Source: Hemicordylus capensis
Lineage: Eukaryota; Chordata; Lepidosauria; Squamata; Cordylidae
Reading direction: 5' to 3'
DNA: 64,000 bases
Assembly: GCF_027244095.1 (NCBI RefSeq)
Contig: NC_069661.1
Span: 188,560,501-188,624,500, forward strand
The notes under the pieces: generated by a model
The model's database searches: none
What the model was told of the DNA's origin: nothing
The model's input: the letters and a program-made list of their open reading frames with translations, nothing else
Part shown: positions 1 through 22,002 of the stretch, piece by piece
Layout: each line of letters opens with the position of its first letter
Position numbering within the stretch: position 1 is the first letter of the stretch
Made by a program: the position numbers and the translations under genes

Positions 1-2614
1 GGCTTGTCCAGCAGTTTTGCTTCTTGTGATCGAACAGAGCCTGTAAGGATTCATGGATAAAATGAACAGGAATAGAACTGAATAAGGCAAATCTGCATAC
101 ATGGTAACCAGTAGATCTCTTACCTTTTTATGTTGCTTAGCTGTTTTATTTGAAGGAACCTGTGTGATTTGAAACTTATAGCTTTTTGCAACTTTATTAC
201 TGGTTATATACATTGACAATTAAAATGTGCAAACAATGGGGGAAAAAGTCAAGTAATGCTTGTTTTTATAGTAGTTGGTTCTTGTTTAAATGTTCATATG
301 ATAATGTCTGTAAAGAGCACCAATTTGATTACAATAGATGTAGTGTTGTAATAAACTGTTTAATGGGGATGATGTGTAAAGCTGTTCAAGTTATTTGATG
401 TTTACACCTCAGGGAGCGTCTTGTGTGTAGCAATATTTAATGGTGTGTTTTTGTTTTTTGTTTTGTTTTGGTGTTTTGTTTTTTTTAAAACTGTCTAACA
501 AAACTGCATATTTTGTGCATATGCATCAACATTGTATTTGATGAATGAATAGCAGTTGTGTCCAGCACTTGATGTTGAAACTAGAATAGTGGTTACACTT
601 TTTAATTTGTAGCTTCCCCATCCTCCTCTCTCCACAATAGATGGTTTGTGAATTCTGGAAGTTGTGTAAACTGTAAAAACTGTAGACTAACATTCTGTGA
701 TCCAAATAGACTGAACTTTATTTTGGGAAGATGAAGTCTGAAATTCAGTTCAAGGATACTGAAGCCTGCCTATTGCAATATGCAACACTAAACAATAAGC
801 TTTTAATATACAACTGGAAAATAATTGGCTACTATCAAATAATGCTGCAGTGATTTACAGTTTTTTAGTGCTTATATTATGTCCTGCCTCCAAATTCCTA
901 GACATTCTGTACATAGTTGTATGCCAATTGAAAGTGAATGAAGAAAACTTCCTCTCTTTAAAACCAAACCAAACTAACCAAGAAAGGCTTCTTAAAGCAA
1001 TGGAATTGGCTCTTGCATATATGTAAAAAGACAGTGCATGTATACCTCTTGTGTACTAATACAGTAATAATTTTCCTTAAAAAATAGATGGAAATTTAAT
1101 GGACTCCATGGTTGAGGATTTTACAAACTTTTGCTAAACAGATTGTTAAAACTGTGGTGAAACATCTAATCTATATCACAGCACAAATTTAAAAAGTAGA
1201 TCTTACATATCTTGCTCCATTCTAAACTTGGTGAAGGATGAAAACAAACTGGTATTTCATACATTAACAAATATGTTGCTTACTTAGGACACTTTTTTGT
1301 TTTCAAAAATACTTTCATCAAAACGTTTCTGTATTTCAGTACAAAACTGCCCTGTTGCTAGTTATTTCAAGACTTGCGTCAATCGTTTAAGAAATGTATT
1401 GCTCAAATATTTTCCCAGATTTTGCAGGAACTGTCTCAGAAAATCTAACTATATGATGCATTATGGCCTGTAATATTAATTTACTCAGATATGGATTTAA
1501 GTGAAGGCCACGTTGCACATTCTGTATCCTCAAACTTGTGTTTGCCCCAAGCATACACTTTACAAGGAACTGTGACCAACAAATTTTACATTTGTGCTGT
1601 TTACGCTTTTGTCACTTACATATAACTAAAAGGCATTATGTGTGAAGCAGTCTATAGGTTGTGTGTTGCTAAACTTGGAAACATTCAAGTTACTATCTCA
1701 GAAGGCTGCATCCTATACAACTAAAGATGTATATAACTGCAAGAAGCAACTTGTCATTTGCAGAGCTCAAGCCAATGGCAGTTGGCTTATCCATTTCTGA
1801 TCAATATAATTTTTTGAATTGCGTGTAATTGAGTTGTTTGGGTGTGTTACTGTTGGAGAGTTTTAATGATTAACCTTTTAATATGAAAGTTGCCTTTTAG
1901 TAATTGTACACTGAAAGTTTTCTCGTGTTCCATTCCTGCTATATGAATAGGCTTTGCTGAACTACTACACTTACATGCAATTTTTAACCTCCTTTTTATA
2001 AATCAGCCCAAAATAATATTCAAGCTGTTAACTAAGGATGACAGTTTCTGAATTCTCTTCAGCTTCTGGTGAATTCATATGCTGGGGGTGTGATTCAGAA
2101 GCTGGTGTGAATTGAAACAAAGAAACAAACTAGGATTCCTGGCTCACCTGAAGTTTTCACCCTGGTTTAAGTGATAATGTAAGTGTTGAGGTGGTTTGCT
2201 TTGGGAAGAGGTGAATAGGAGTCCATATTTTCCCAGCGAAACAAACTGTAATCTGAATGACTTGAGAAAAATCAGTAAATGGGATATGGCTGAAATACTT
2301 TGAAATCTCTTGTGAATGTTGAGTGACTGTCCCAACCCTAAGAAGTCCAATACGGTATTACTTTTAGCCAAGGGGAAGGGGCAGAAAATTTGGATTAAAT
2401 TGTATTGGAGATGGCTAAAGCTGAAGGAATGGCAGGTAAGTTAGAGGTGTGGGTGTGTATAATAAAAGCTTTTACTTGAACAAAAATTCCAGATATTCAG
2501 TAACCAAAATGAAAACCATTTTAAAATCATAATATAGTTTTCTGTAATGTACATTTTGCCGCTGAACACGGGAGGTACTGTTGTGTATAAATTCTTACAT
2601 TTTCTCCTCTAGAG

Positions 2615-2738
2615 CAGGAATTATCAACATTGGGTCCCTATACGTTATTGGACTTCCATAATCCCCAACCAAAGGCCACTGGGGATGATGGGACTTGAAG
2701 TCCAATAACATCTGGGGACCCAACGTTGAGAATCCCTG
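2615..2738. mobile_element. hAT MITE (124 bp) with perfect 8 bp target duplication
   Basis: The left end CAGGAATTATCAACATTGGG and the reverse complement of the right end, CAGGGATTCTCAACGTTGGG, form terminal inverted repeats of hAT type. The element is flanked by identical 8 bp copies CTCTAGAG at 2607-2614 and 2739-2746, matching the known hAT preference for nTCTAGAn. The body is itself an almost complete palindrome: TTATTGGACTTC near 2643 pairs with GAAGTCCAATAA near 2697. It is far too short to code for a transposase, so it is non-autonomous. Confidence 0.92.
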
Positions 2739-5545
2739 CTCTAGAGATTTTCATTGCTGGCAATGGATCTGCCAAAAAAATCAAATATGAATCATTTTTT
2801 ATAACTTTTTGATATGTCTAGGCTGAACATTTAACTAGCATAGTAGTAAATAGCTCTAATAGTTGTCTTGTGAGTAAACCTTAATTGGGAACTCTTCTCA
2901 GTTGGTTTTTAAGAAGTCCAAAGATGTTTTGACAAACAAGATGTCATAGGAGGTATTCTACCTGTGATAAGCTCTAGAAATAAATCTGTACCGTATTTCC
3001 AGACTAGCAAACACTACAAGGCTATATACCTACCTGATAGTAAACTAAAATCTGAGTAGTGTCTTGATGGTTACTGAAGTGTGCTTTGATGATGAGCTGT
3101 ATCTAATCTGTTTTTGTTTGGGAAATGTAAATAACCAACAAAGAAGTTAACTGCTATTCTGTATGTTAACTTTCATAGGTAAAAGCAATCACATCTTATT
3201 TTTTCATTAAAAGATGAGTTACTTAAAGTACCTTAATGGCACCCAGATCCTGGGCACTTGTGGTGATGTCTAGTGCCACTGTAAATGTGTTTGTAATATT
3301 GTGCCTTGTTGAGAAGTTGGTACTTTTGGTACCAACTAGAAATTAAGGTGGCACAAGAAGTCTGAATAGCATCATTGACCTTTTTTTCAGTAGTTTTTCT
3401 TACACTGAGCTGTGTCCTGACATGTGAATGAAAGAAGAAAATGTGCACGGGGACCTTCCTGCCCCCTCTTCCCCAAAAGCTTCTCCTGAGGGTCATGGGC
3501 CTACACATGTAGTGCAGGTAGCTGAATTCACCAAATTCAGGGGTCTGCCCAATTTTGGCAGATTCTCTCCTCCCGCCCCACAGCCCTATTACCGTATGCC
3601 ACCCTGTTACTGGGGGCCTTCTCTCTCTCTCTCAGGGAATGCTTTTGGCCAGGTGCATGGGGTGCTGTGGGAAGAAAAGGGCAGGGGAGTCCCCTTGATT
3701 GATCTTTCCACTTGCTCAAATCAGAATACAGTCCATTGTTCTGAGCTAATGTTAGCAACTGAAGTGCTTCTGAAGAAGATATTTTCAGACAAAGCTGTTT
3801 GAAACAGTATTGAAGTAGTATGTGCTGCCTTTTGTTCCAGTTCTCATTTTTAAAGTGTTCCACTAATAACTCACTATTTTTGCACCAGATTTTAAACCTG
3901 ACATACTGCTAAGTTAATGTTGTATTGTGCATATGATACATATTTTATGTTTAGTCTTTGAAGCGATCTTGACTGAACATTCTGATTTAGTTTGGGACTG
4001 AGCTTTGTGTGAGACATTTTTGATTATTCTCAGTCTGTTTAGTTGAGTATGTAGGTCTCACATGTCTCCCCATCAATATGAACTGCAGATTTTAAATGTA
4101 TGTGTTGAGCTCACACTTTAAAATCCCATGTAAATATTGTACAATATATCATTTCTCACTCATGTACAGTTCAAGCATATTTTTCAAGTTTTATATGTAG
4201 GATCTTAACTAGTCATGCTGTTTACTTGGTGTAGAATGATGTGCAGAACATACAGCCTTAAAATGCAACTTTTAATGTTATAGTATCCTCTGTAAAAGAA
4301 AATGTGTGTGTTAAGATTTCAGCTTTGTGAAATAGTCTGAGAAGGAAATTAGAAAAAATTGTAGAGTTCTTTGAAAATAAGTACATAAATTGCTTGAGTT
4401 TGAGCAGGGAGGGAAGTATCTGTAAAGATTAACATACTGATAGCTAATTTGAGAGTAAGGTATTTTAAAAGTGTGTTGGGAGTATTTTATGTATTGAACG
4501 TAGCTCTTTAAACTTAGTATGGGAGCAGTACATATGCATGGATCCGAGAACACTCTGCATTTATGTTCATTGTAAGTTTGTCTCTCATTTGTGTTTAATT
4601 CTGGATTTGGCTTAGGGTTTTTTGTTTTTGTTTTTTGAAATGCCACTGTGCCCATAACAAATGTATCATGGACTTTTAAAAATAGTTGGGAAACAGTTTC
4701 ATGCTTTTTGGGCTTAAGTCCAATTAAGTTAATGAGAAGTATAATCATTATACTTATTGTTCTGTCTTTACAGTCTAAATATTTATTGGATTTTCTGTTC
4801 TGGTGATCCAGTTTCTGTCAGTTGAGGAACTTTAAACCAGAGCATATCCTGCATCCAGATGCCATTTTGCTTTAATAGAGGATGAACCAGTGTTAGGGGG
4901 TTCTTTTGTGCTCTGGATAAGTCTTAGATAATTTTGTTTGATATCAGCTGGACTATTATAGGTGGATTTCTTAGTTCTTGACACTGGTTCATTTCCTTAC
5001 TTTAATTGAGGATCATTTGTAGATGTTAAATATCATCATCTAGATCTCCAGATGAAATAGTGACTTAGGTCACCACTGAGAATAGCCTGCTGTACATAGT
5101 TACTTCCCTTGGAAGTAAGCTTTAAGCAAATGCTGTAACACTGAATCATAGCAGTAACAATCTTCCATTCTTTGTAGATACATCTGGCGTAATTTAGAGG
5201 CCAAGTTTACTCATTCACCTGGTTCACATGATCTAACAAACCATGGTTGGTCAGATTGTGAACAAGCTGATGAGCCTGCTTGTGCCCTTCTTTCCTTTCC
5301 CCTCATGGCTGAGCAGAACTCAGAGCTTCCCATTTTGTAACCAAAGTTTTCTGTGATGTCTGGACCAGGAAATTGGTTTAAGCATCCTGGTAAACAAGCA
5401 TATTGAACTACAGTTTGATCTTGGCTTGTTGGCATTGCTTAAACCAGTTTCCCAGTTCAGATGTTTCAAGAAAGTTTGATAAATTGAGAAGCTTTTTATT
5501 TAGCCAGGCATGTGAGGAGTGCAGAGGCTCATTGATTTGTTCAGT

Positions 5546-5670
5546 TTAGGGATGTGCACGAACCACAGTTCAGGCACATTTCGGAAGCGGCATGGGGGAA
5601 CTCTAACAAAGAGGAGAGGAGGTCTTTACCTGCTCTCCACCGCCCTATGCATCTTCCTGTTAGGGTGGCT
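5546..5670 (+). mobile_element. Partial TA-target MITE (GGGATGTGCACG family)
   Basis: GGGATGTGCACGAACC after a TA dinucleotide is the same terminal sequence as in the fuller copies at 21830, 37321, 41890 and 55183. A matching right end is not seen, so this is a one-ended fragment. The right limit is approximate. Confidence 0.5.
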
Positions 5671-6160
5671 TATTTTGTAGAATGCCAGTGGAACAAACTA
5701 CTTTCCCTGTAGAGATTTTCTCATCTTGATTTTGTTGCATTCTGCTCAAATGTGTACAAACAAATATTCAAGTGTAGCATGTTGTATGCCTTCAACAACA
5801 GAGGCATTACAGGTTTTAAGTTGATTGGTGTGTGACCAACTCCAAGAGTTCTTTTAATGACTCATGGCTTTCTAGTACCTAGCAACTAAACACATTTCTG
5901 TAGTGTTTTGTTTCTGGACACATAAATGTCTTCACAAGGTAAGAGGGATATCCCATCACATTTACATGTGATTTTTGTAAAGGGGGGGGGGGAGCCAAAA
6001 CCATCTCTAAATTTGGTTTATCAGAAATGCTTTCACTTTTATACTTTGTATTATTTGATTACTTACCTTTCTTTCCAGTCTTTAGGTGACTGTTAGGAAT
6101 TTGCTGTCCAACCATTTGTTGGTCTTTAAACTGCAAAAGAAGTTACCTTGTATTGAAGAA

Positions 6161-6166
6161 AATAAA
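6161..6166 (+). terminator. Candidate poly(A) signal of the upstream gene
   Basis: AATAAA, followed within about 30 bases by a T/G-rich stretch, stands at the border between the repeat-poor region and the first LINE fragment. This is the expected place for the end of the upstream transcript. Confidence 0.4.
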
Positions 6167-6206
6167 CTGAATTTTTATGAAAGTTTGTCTAGCTTGTATT
6201 TCTTTG

Positions 6207-6425
6207 GATTTATTTATTTATTTATTTATTAAACATTTATTGTATACGTCCTCCTCCAAAGACTAGATGGTGAACAGCAACAATAACAATAGCAATAATA
6301 ATTTTTTTAAAAAATTAAAGGGCAAAAAAGCCTGGCGAAAAAGCTAGGTCTTAAGAAGGGCCTTAAAAGCCACTAAGGAGGGGGCTGAACAAATGGGGGG
6401 GAGGGTGTTCAAAAGAAGGAACATC
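6207..6425 (-). mobile_element. L2-like LINE 3' end fragment
   Basis: A (TTTA)n run, then a degraded copy of the LINE 3' tail read on the minus strand. The block around 6330-6380 (GGCGAAAAAGCTAGGTCTTA) matches the coding end of the better copy at 57708-59745, where the same words precede the tail. No reading frame survives. Confidence 0.55.
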
Positions 6426-6429
6426 CTTT

Positions 6430-7870
6430 CTGATATATTTCCTTTATTTCTGATATATTCGGAAATAAGATTGAATAGTTGTGAAAACATGAAGTCACGC
6501 TTATTTGAAAAGTAACATATGCTGAATGAATACCATGGAAGACAAATGGAAAAGAGTACGATTCATTGGGCAGGTTTGTACTGATGGCAGTGTTCAATCC
6601 TTGTCAATGCTGCTATAGTGTAAAGCCTGTTACGCATGCACACCTGCACTCTAAATAGTACAGTAATGAAGTTACTGGGCAGTATCCAGACTTAGTAATG
6701 ACTAGGCACCATTTAAATCAATGAAGCAAGTTAGTCATTATTAACTTCAGTCCAATTATTCTCTTGCTAGAGCTAGAGACCCCATCCCTGTGCTCATATG
6801 TCACCCAGTCAAATGCAAACTAGGGCAGACTCTGCTTAGCAAACAGACAATTCATGTTTGCTACCACAAGACCAGATCTCCCCAGTATTCTTGCGAAATG
6901 TTTGCTAATCTGGATTGTGCATGCAAATTATTCAACTAATTGAACATCTTTCAGTAACAACATAATAGCCTTTCTACCTCTAGCTGCCTACTCATCTTTC
7001 ATCCCGTTGGTGACTTGAGCCTTGTGACTTCTCATTCATTCTGAACCTTGCTCCATTATTAGCCAGCCATCCCAGCTTTTTTCATCGTATTCCCAGATAA
7101 TCTTACCAGTTCCTACTGTACCCTTTCTCATTGGATCAGATCCCCACTTTGGGCTACTACCAGTTTCCTCCCAACATGATTGGAAAAAGAAAAGAAACAT
7201 TCCAAATGGAAATGAACCATGTTACCATAGAAGTCCAATTCACAATAATACTCACTAGGAGTATTATATATTAGTTATCTCCAGTCTAATTTCCCCACTA
7301 AAGGAAGTGACAGAAAACTGGCAGTTTATTCACTGAGTGATCAGAGCTTTAATATGTGCCCTAGGAACTATTCAGGTTAAATAGAACATGAAGCAGTATG
7401 GAATGAAGGCTGAATGTCAAAGTGTGGTATGGATGAATTTTAGAAGTCACTTGCCTGGTTATTTGTGAATAAAAATTGCCATCAGATTACCTGCAAGTGT
7501 AGTGATAATCTTTTTTTCCACTACACTTTTCTACTTGAGTTACAAGTAGCTTGGCAAGATGAATTATCAAATGGGCACATGGGTTATTAAATCAAGTTGA
7601 TCACTAGGAGTATTCTAGATTTGTGACCTCCAGTCTAATTTCCCCCCTAAGGGAAGTGACAGAAATGCATGAGGGGAAGATAAGTACTACATATACAGCT
7701 CAAAAACATTTACTGTAATTGCTCACACTTCCAACCATAGCTTTTGAGTTGCTAGTGGTACCTGATCCATCTCCTAGTAGTGGTGAAACTTCTAAGATAA
7801 TGCTAGGCATGCACAATGTCCTAACCAGTCTATTCTTGTAAACTTGCACACAGTACTTGTATCTGGCTTC
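6430..7870. other. Spacer without recognised features
   Basis: Unique-looking AT-rich DNA with no splice-bounded coding exon and no clear repeat. The phrase TCACTAGGAGTAT(T)AT followed by TCCAGTCTAATTTCCCC occurs twice, near 7250-7300 and 7600-7650, and so marks a small diverged local duplication. No lysozyme exon was seen here, although LYZ occupies this interval in birds and mammals. Confidence 0.5.
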
Positions 7871-7875
7871 CAGGC

Positions 7876-8004
7876 CTGCTCAACTTAGGCCACCCAGCTG
7901 TTTTTGAACTACAGCTCCCATAATTCACAGTCTTGGTGGCCAATAGCCAGGGATTGTGGGAATTGTAGGCCAACATCTGCAGGAGGGCAGAAGTTGAGCA
8001 GCCT
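7876..8004. mobile_element. hAT-like MITE, about 130 bp
   Basis: Left end GGCCTGCTCAACTTAGGCC and the reverse complement of the right end, GGCTGCTCAACTTCTGCCC, form an inverted repeat. The interior holds the words CTACAGCTCCCATAAT and ATTGTGGGAATTGTAG, which also pair. This layout is typical of short hAT MITEs in reptiles. Target duplications are too diverged to set the exact ends. Confidence 0.65.
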
Positions 8005-8009
8005 TTTAC

Positions 8010-9400
8010 TTCTTCCTCTAGCCTACTCGAGTTTTTAAAAAGCTTGTGGGAACAAACTGTGTCATCCAAAATCCACTCATGAGAGGCAACCACCTCTACT
8101 TACTACAACTTAAAAGTTCAATGTTGCTTAATTCTGGCTTAACATAGTTAGCTCATAGCCTTATGAAGATGGCACACTTCCTCATTCAGCATGTTGTACC
8201 TGTGTTCAGCAGAACACATGAGTAACTATATATTTGTACACTATTCAGAGATAGTGAGCTAGTTCAAACAAGCAATACTGGTTCCAGCACATATAAGGGA
8301 GTTTACTTGTTGAGATCTCCTCCATGGACATCCCAACATCCTCCTGGCATGTCCCTTGATCATGTCTGGGGGTTGCTTATTTGAATAACTTCTAAGCATG
8401 TACTCCAGATATTTGTTTAAGCAAGTGCTAGAGACCATTGGATGAACATAGAGGATATCCCAGAGGGTGTGCTCCCTTCCTGAGCACAAGTGATGGGATC
8501 AGTATGGCCCACTAAGTGTTGAACATAACCTGCCTGAGCAGGGCTTATGTTGCAGCACAAAGTGTCCCTTTAGGTTGTGGTTAAATAAGCCATTATGTGG
8601 AAGAAAATAAGCGAAAAACGGTTTCATGACTATTCTATGGATGTTTTGAAGTATTTTCAAAATATACTGTTCATTATAATCCAGAATATACCCCTCCACA
8701 TTTAAATGGTAAATGTATAGACTTGTCTCTCCTACCGTACTACAGATTATTCAGCAGATACTGCCAATTTGCCAAAGCCTTACTTAAAAGCTGTTGTGCT
8801 GGTAGGGACAAACTGAGTTAGTTTATATGTAAAGCTAGTGCTAATTGCCCTTCAGTGTATGAACTCCAGGGAGCATTCACTTTAAACGTGCATTGAACTA
8901 ATGGAAGGTGGAAGTAGTGCCCTCACGCCACGATAGCCTACTCTAGTGTTTTAGCTTCACGGTTTAGGGAAATAATTTTGTCTCCAAGGGTGGTGACAGC
9001 TGCTAAGAGCCATACGTAACTAAGTCGCATCGTCGCCATCTACCATATTGCACTTTGTATTTCCGAGGAAAAACGTTCCAGTGAGTTTATGAATATTTAT
9101 ACTCCCTGGTGCTTATAACATTAAAATTGCAGCCTTAGTCTACAAACTCCAACTGGACAGCCTCCGCATGCAGAGTCCCTCCGCTGTTTTAAGGCTGCCC
9201 CGTGTAAGGGCTTGACTCACAAGCAAACCCCACTGAATTCAATGGGACCTGTTCCCGACTACACTTCCTCTCTGTAGCCTGCCTTTGAGGGAGGGAGCGC
9301 TTTCAAAATGAAAACTCGCTTTCAAGATGAACCCCTGCACAGTTATTCACACACAAAATATGCCCCTGTGTAACAAGTGACTCACACCACCTGGATAATG
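8010..9400. other. Spacer upstream of the YEATS4 promoter
   Basis: No gene or intact repeat recognised. Around 9206-9255 there is a decayed copy of the abundant short palindromic repeat seen at 29179-29260 (AACCCCACTGAATTCAATGG). CpG content rises after about 9150. Confidence 0.5.
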
Positions 9401-9721
9401 TGTGACTAGAGCGCAGGAGGCAGGGCCCGCAGCAGTGATGCGCACGTGACACCGGTTTCGCTGTGGCAGTGGCTGGCGAAGACGGGAGGCGGCCACGCGA
9501 GAGGGCGCGCTATTGGGCTCTTCCCCCCCCTTCACCCGGAAGTTATTGCACGCAGGCGGGCCGAGGGAGGGTGATGGGCGCAACGGGGGGAGGCCGCTCT
9601 TCCCCCCACCGGCCAGCCACGGCGGCTCCCCAAGCGACTACAGGGCAGATGGAGGCGGCCGTGCCTTAGCTTGGCCTTGCTGCTCTCGAGCGGCGTGAGG
9701 AGCCTGTCCTTTCGGTGCAAT

Positions 9722-19385
<9,664 letters not shown>

Positions 19386-20225
19386 CAGTAGCAGCTTCTT
19401 GAAAGGAACTAAAAATAAAACTTATTTTGATCATGGGACCCACAACATGTTCTCTTGGATTTTGTATAGGCAGCAACATATAAGTGAGTTTCTTTGGGAC
19501 ATACAGTATATGCCATTTGACTAATTAACATGTTTTTTAAAACATGATTTTAGTAGTTAAAGATGTTTTACTTGTTTAGTAGTTAAAGATGTTTCATCTT
19601 AATATTGTTCTTCCCAAGAAATTCTTCCCAAACTACTGTTGTGGTACCGTGTAGTATATTATGAAGATGTTCATAGAATAGTTTATTGAAGTTTTAAGTT
19701 AAACCTTGCCACATAATTGATGTTAGATGTTTTAGTAAGATAATACTTGCTCACTTCATGAAATGAGTGTCCATTGTTCTAGACAGGAGGCAAGAATTTT
19801 CTGGCATAAATAGGTAAAGTATGTCTGTCTGCTTCCAGAACTGTAAGCATCATCAGAAAGCTGCTGCTGGTGAACTGGTTGTAAATCAAGCAGAATTACT
19901 GGTTGATTTATATAAGTTAGGTTGACAAATGATAACATTGCTGGTTGGAAACAGTAGTTTTCAGCTTTTTGGTTCAACTTCCATGAATAAAAGTACTGTA
20001 AGAAAAACTAATACTTATAGTTCCATATTGTGTTGCTTACATTTTCCATGCATCTTGTATTTTTTCTTCAGTACTAGAGCAGGATGTGATTATGTAGGAA
20101 TAATGTTTAGTGTTTTGTTTTGTTTTTAAATGGTGGATTATAAACATAAGATTAAGTCAGCTTGGTAACATGTAGTCCGGCTCGAACATACCATTGTTTA
20201 GTACCTTTTTAATAAAATAATAAGA
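19386..20225 (+). other. YEATS4 3' UTR
   Basis: Unique sequence after the TAA at 19383-19385. AATAAA signals occur at 19414-19419, near 19985, and near 20210. The first would give a very short 3' UTR and the last one of about 840 bases. No repeat is recognised here, which fits transcribed sequence. Which signal is used cannot be told. Confidence 0.6.
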
Positions 20226-20565
20226 ACCACTGCCTGCCTTCGATTAATTTAAAGGAACTGGCACATTCATGTTATGTACAATGTAAGTGAAAGTGAATTC
20301 CTTTGCATGGGTGTGTACAAGTCCATGAGTGGATCACAGAGCAAAGCTTACCAATACACTACTAGAATTTTTGCAAATAATGCTTGCAAGGTACATACTT
20401 GGAATAGGAAAAGGTGTTTGCTGAGCATATAGCTCTTCCACACTTTAATGGTCCTGGAAAAGTTAACAGAGTTTTGAAGATGTCTTTTAGTCTGGGAGGG
20501 GAGTTGGATTAAGCAGGGTAGCTTGCCCACCCACCGTCACCTCTCCTTGCCATTGCCACTGCAAA

Positions 20566-20653
20566 GAAGTATATGGAAGCCAACAGCATGTTGGCTCTGA
20601 GCATCTCTGCAGAGATGCTCTCAGTCAGCACACTACTAGCCTCAATATACTTC
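20566..20653. repeat. Foldback sequence centred at 20609/20610
   Basis: GAAGTATATGG at the left pairs with ATATACTTC at the right, and the middle 22 bases (20599-20620) are a perfect palindrome around CTCTGCAGAG. It is probably the core of an old foldback element. Confidence 0.75.
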
Positions 20654-20934
20654 TGCTCTTTTTCAAAGGAAAAGCAGGAGCTGGGAGCAGAGGATGCTAC
20701 CAGAGAGAAGACAAGGTCGGTGGTGATTTGGGCTAGGGGAACAGAAATGTTTGCTGGCTGTGCTTTGCACACCTCACAGCTTGGGAAAGGGATCTTGGCA
20801 AGGAGCTGGAGCAGCAGGAAAAACTGCCAGGTGTGTGTTTTGTACACTGAGAAGGGGGCAGCAGCTCACATGCAGTTCTTGTCAATAGTTTGGCAGGGAG
20901 ATGGGACCCAATTCACATACTGGACTAGGCCCCT

Positions 20935-20974
20935 GTCCCCAGGATTGCCAAATCCTGTTGGCAATCCTGGGGAC
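20935..20974. repeat. Perfect 17 bp hairpin
   Basis: GTCCCCAGGATTGCCAA at 20935-20951 pairs perfectly with TTGGCAATCCTGGGGAC at 20958-20974 across a 6 base loop. Confidence 0.85.
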
Positions 20975-21139
20975 AGCAGCAATGAGCTTCATTCAGCTGC
21001 TTGTTCTTTGGGTGATGGCTGGTGCCAGTCTGATCTTCCCATAGTGTTGAACTTCCTTGGGAGGGAAGTGGTGTAACTCTCAGTGGCTTTTCCCCTTTAT
21101 CCGTACTTCATATTGACAACATCTATGGATTATACCACA

Positions 21140-21333
21140 TTATTAAAAGATGGGGCCATACATCTGCTTTGCAAACAGACGGTCCCAGGTTTGATCCCTG
21201 GCATTTCCAGGCAGGGCTGGGAAAAAACCCTGTATGAAACCTTGGAGAGACATTGCCAATCAGTGTAGACAGCACTGAACTAGATGGACCAATGGTCTGA
21301 CTCCCTATAAGGCAGCTTCCTATGTTCTGTGTA
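21140..21333 (+). mobile_element. tRNA-headed SINE sharing its body with the 5S-headed SINE
   Basis: The head CATCTGCTTTGCAAACAGAC followed by B box GGTTTGATCCC is tRNA-like. The 3' half (CCTTGGAGAGACATTGCC, AGATGGACCAATGGTCTGAC, GGCAGCTTCCTATGTTCTG) is nearly the same as the 3' half of the copies at 24569 and 29953, whose heads come from 5S rRNA instead. Confidence 0.82.
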
Positions 21334-21379
21334 AGAGCTCAAGAAGTTCTACAGGATGAATTGATATCATGAGGGAATA

Positions 21380-21725
21380 TCTCTCTATATATAATTCTCC
21401 TGGGTGTGCCTTTCAAATGTGCATCCCAGCAGCCCAGCTGATTGGCTGGGCTGCGGGGGCGCCTGATTGGCTAAGGCGCACCCAGGAGAATTGCCTGGCT
21501 GGGCAGATGCGAGGCGGCGGCTGGCCGGCCCGCCATGGCGGTGGCGGATGCAAGGCAGCGGCTGGCCGGCCCGGCCAGGCCGCTGGCAGCGGCCACCGCA
21601 CTCAGCTCGCTGGCTGGCCAGGCGGCGGCAGCCGCACTCAGCCCCGCCGGAGACGGGGAGGGTGGAGAGAGAGAGAGGTAGCCGGCCCCAAAGAGCGAAC
21701 AGATGTTCTGTGCAGGGTCGGCTTG
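21380..21725 (+). mobile_element. Non-autonomous Helitron, about 346 bp
   Basis: It begins TCTCTCTATATATAATTC after an A, the TC-start of Helitrons. It ends with a hairpin at 21697-21713 (GAACAGA, TGT, TCTGTGC; one mismatch), eight bases, then CTTG directly before a T. Related 3' ends with the same spacing are at 51292 and 62431. The interior is very GC-rich (GGCTGGCCGGCCC repeated) with two copies of CTGATTGGCT. It has no RepHel coding capacity. Confidence 0.75.
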
Positions 21726-21829
21726 TTAGAAGAAATTCCTGAAGTATGAAGTGGTGATATGTGCTATCTGCAGCGTTTGAGATGGTTAGGTAAATATATA
21801 GTGGCTGTGGGCTGAATCCAATGTTTTTA

Positions 21830-22002
21830 GGAATGTGCACGGAACTGGCGGGGGAACTGGTACACTGCCGCCCCGCCAGACCGGTTTTCCAGTGACCGCT
21901 GGCAGGGGGAAAGTGGAGGGATGGGTAAGTGCACCCTCCCCTGCCGTCAAACTCTTCAAACTGGCTCGAAAAAGGGCCTCCAAACAGGTTCAGGCACATC
22001 CC
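21830..22002. mobile_element. TA-target MITE (GGGATGTGCACG family), 173 bp
   Basis: Ends GGAATGTGCACGGAAC and the reverse complement of the right end, GGGATGTGCCTGAACC, flanked by TA on both sides (21828-21829 and 22003-22004). The inner word GTGCACCCTCCCCTGCC recurs in the copies at 37321 and 55183. Confidence 0.75.

Larger units (their letters stand above)
1..6190 (+). other. Probable 3' UTR of the gene upstream of YEATS4 (CPSF6 by synteny)
   Basis: This is an AT-rich stretch with no convincing coding exon and very few repeats: one small hAT MITE at 2615 and one partial element near 5546. That contrasts sharply with the repeat-rich DNA that begins right after 6200. Several AATAAA-type signals occur, the last good one at 6161-6166. 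In mammals and birds CPSF6 lies on the same strand upstream of YEATS4 and has a long 3' UTR, so this stretch is inferred to be its tail. The CPSF6 stop codon would lie before the window and no coding part is visible. The identity is an inference from gene order, not from sequence recognition; ordinary intergenic DNA is the alternative. Confidence 0.35.

Noticed and set aside
3428-3802. 124-codon open frame in the upstream repeat-poor region
   Set aside because: It resembles no known protein, has an opposing open frame on the other strand, and lies in presumed 3' UTR.
6191-9400. Lysozyme exons expected by synteny
   Set aside because: I looked for the conserved core peptides of lysozyme C and saw none.
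20573-21076. 167-codon plus-strand frame and a 112-codon minus-strand frame with similar peptides
   Set aside because: The similarity comes from the palindrome at 20566-20653 and not from a coding gene.
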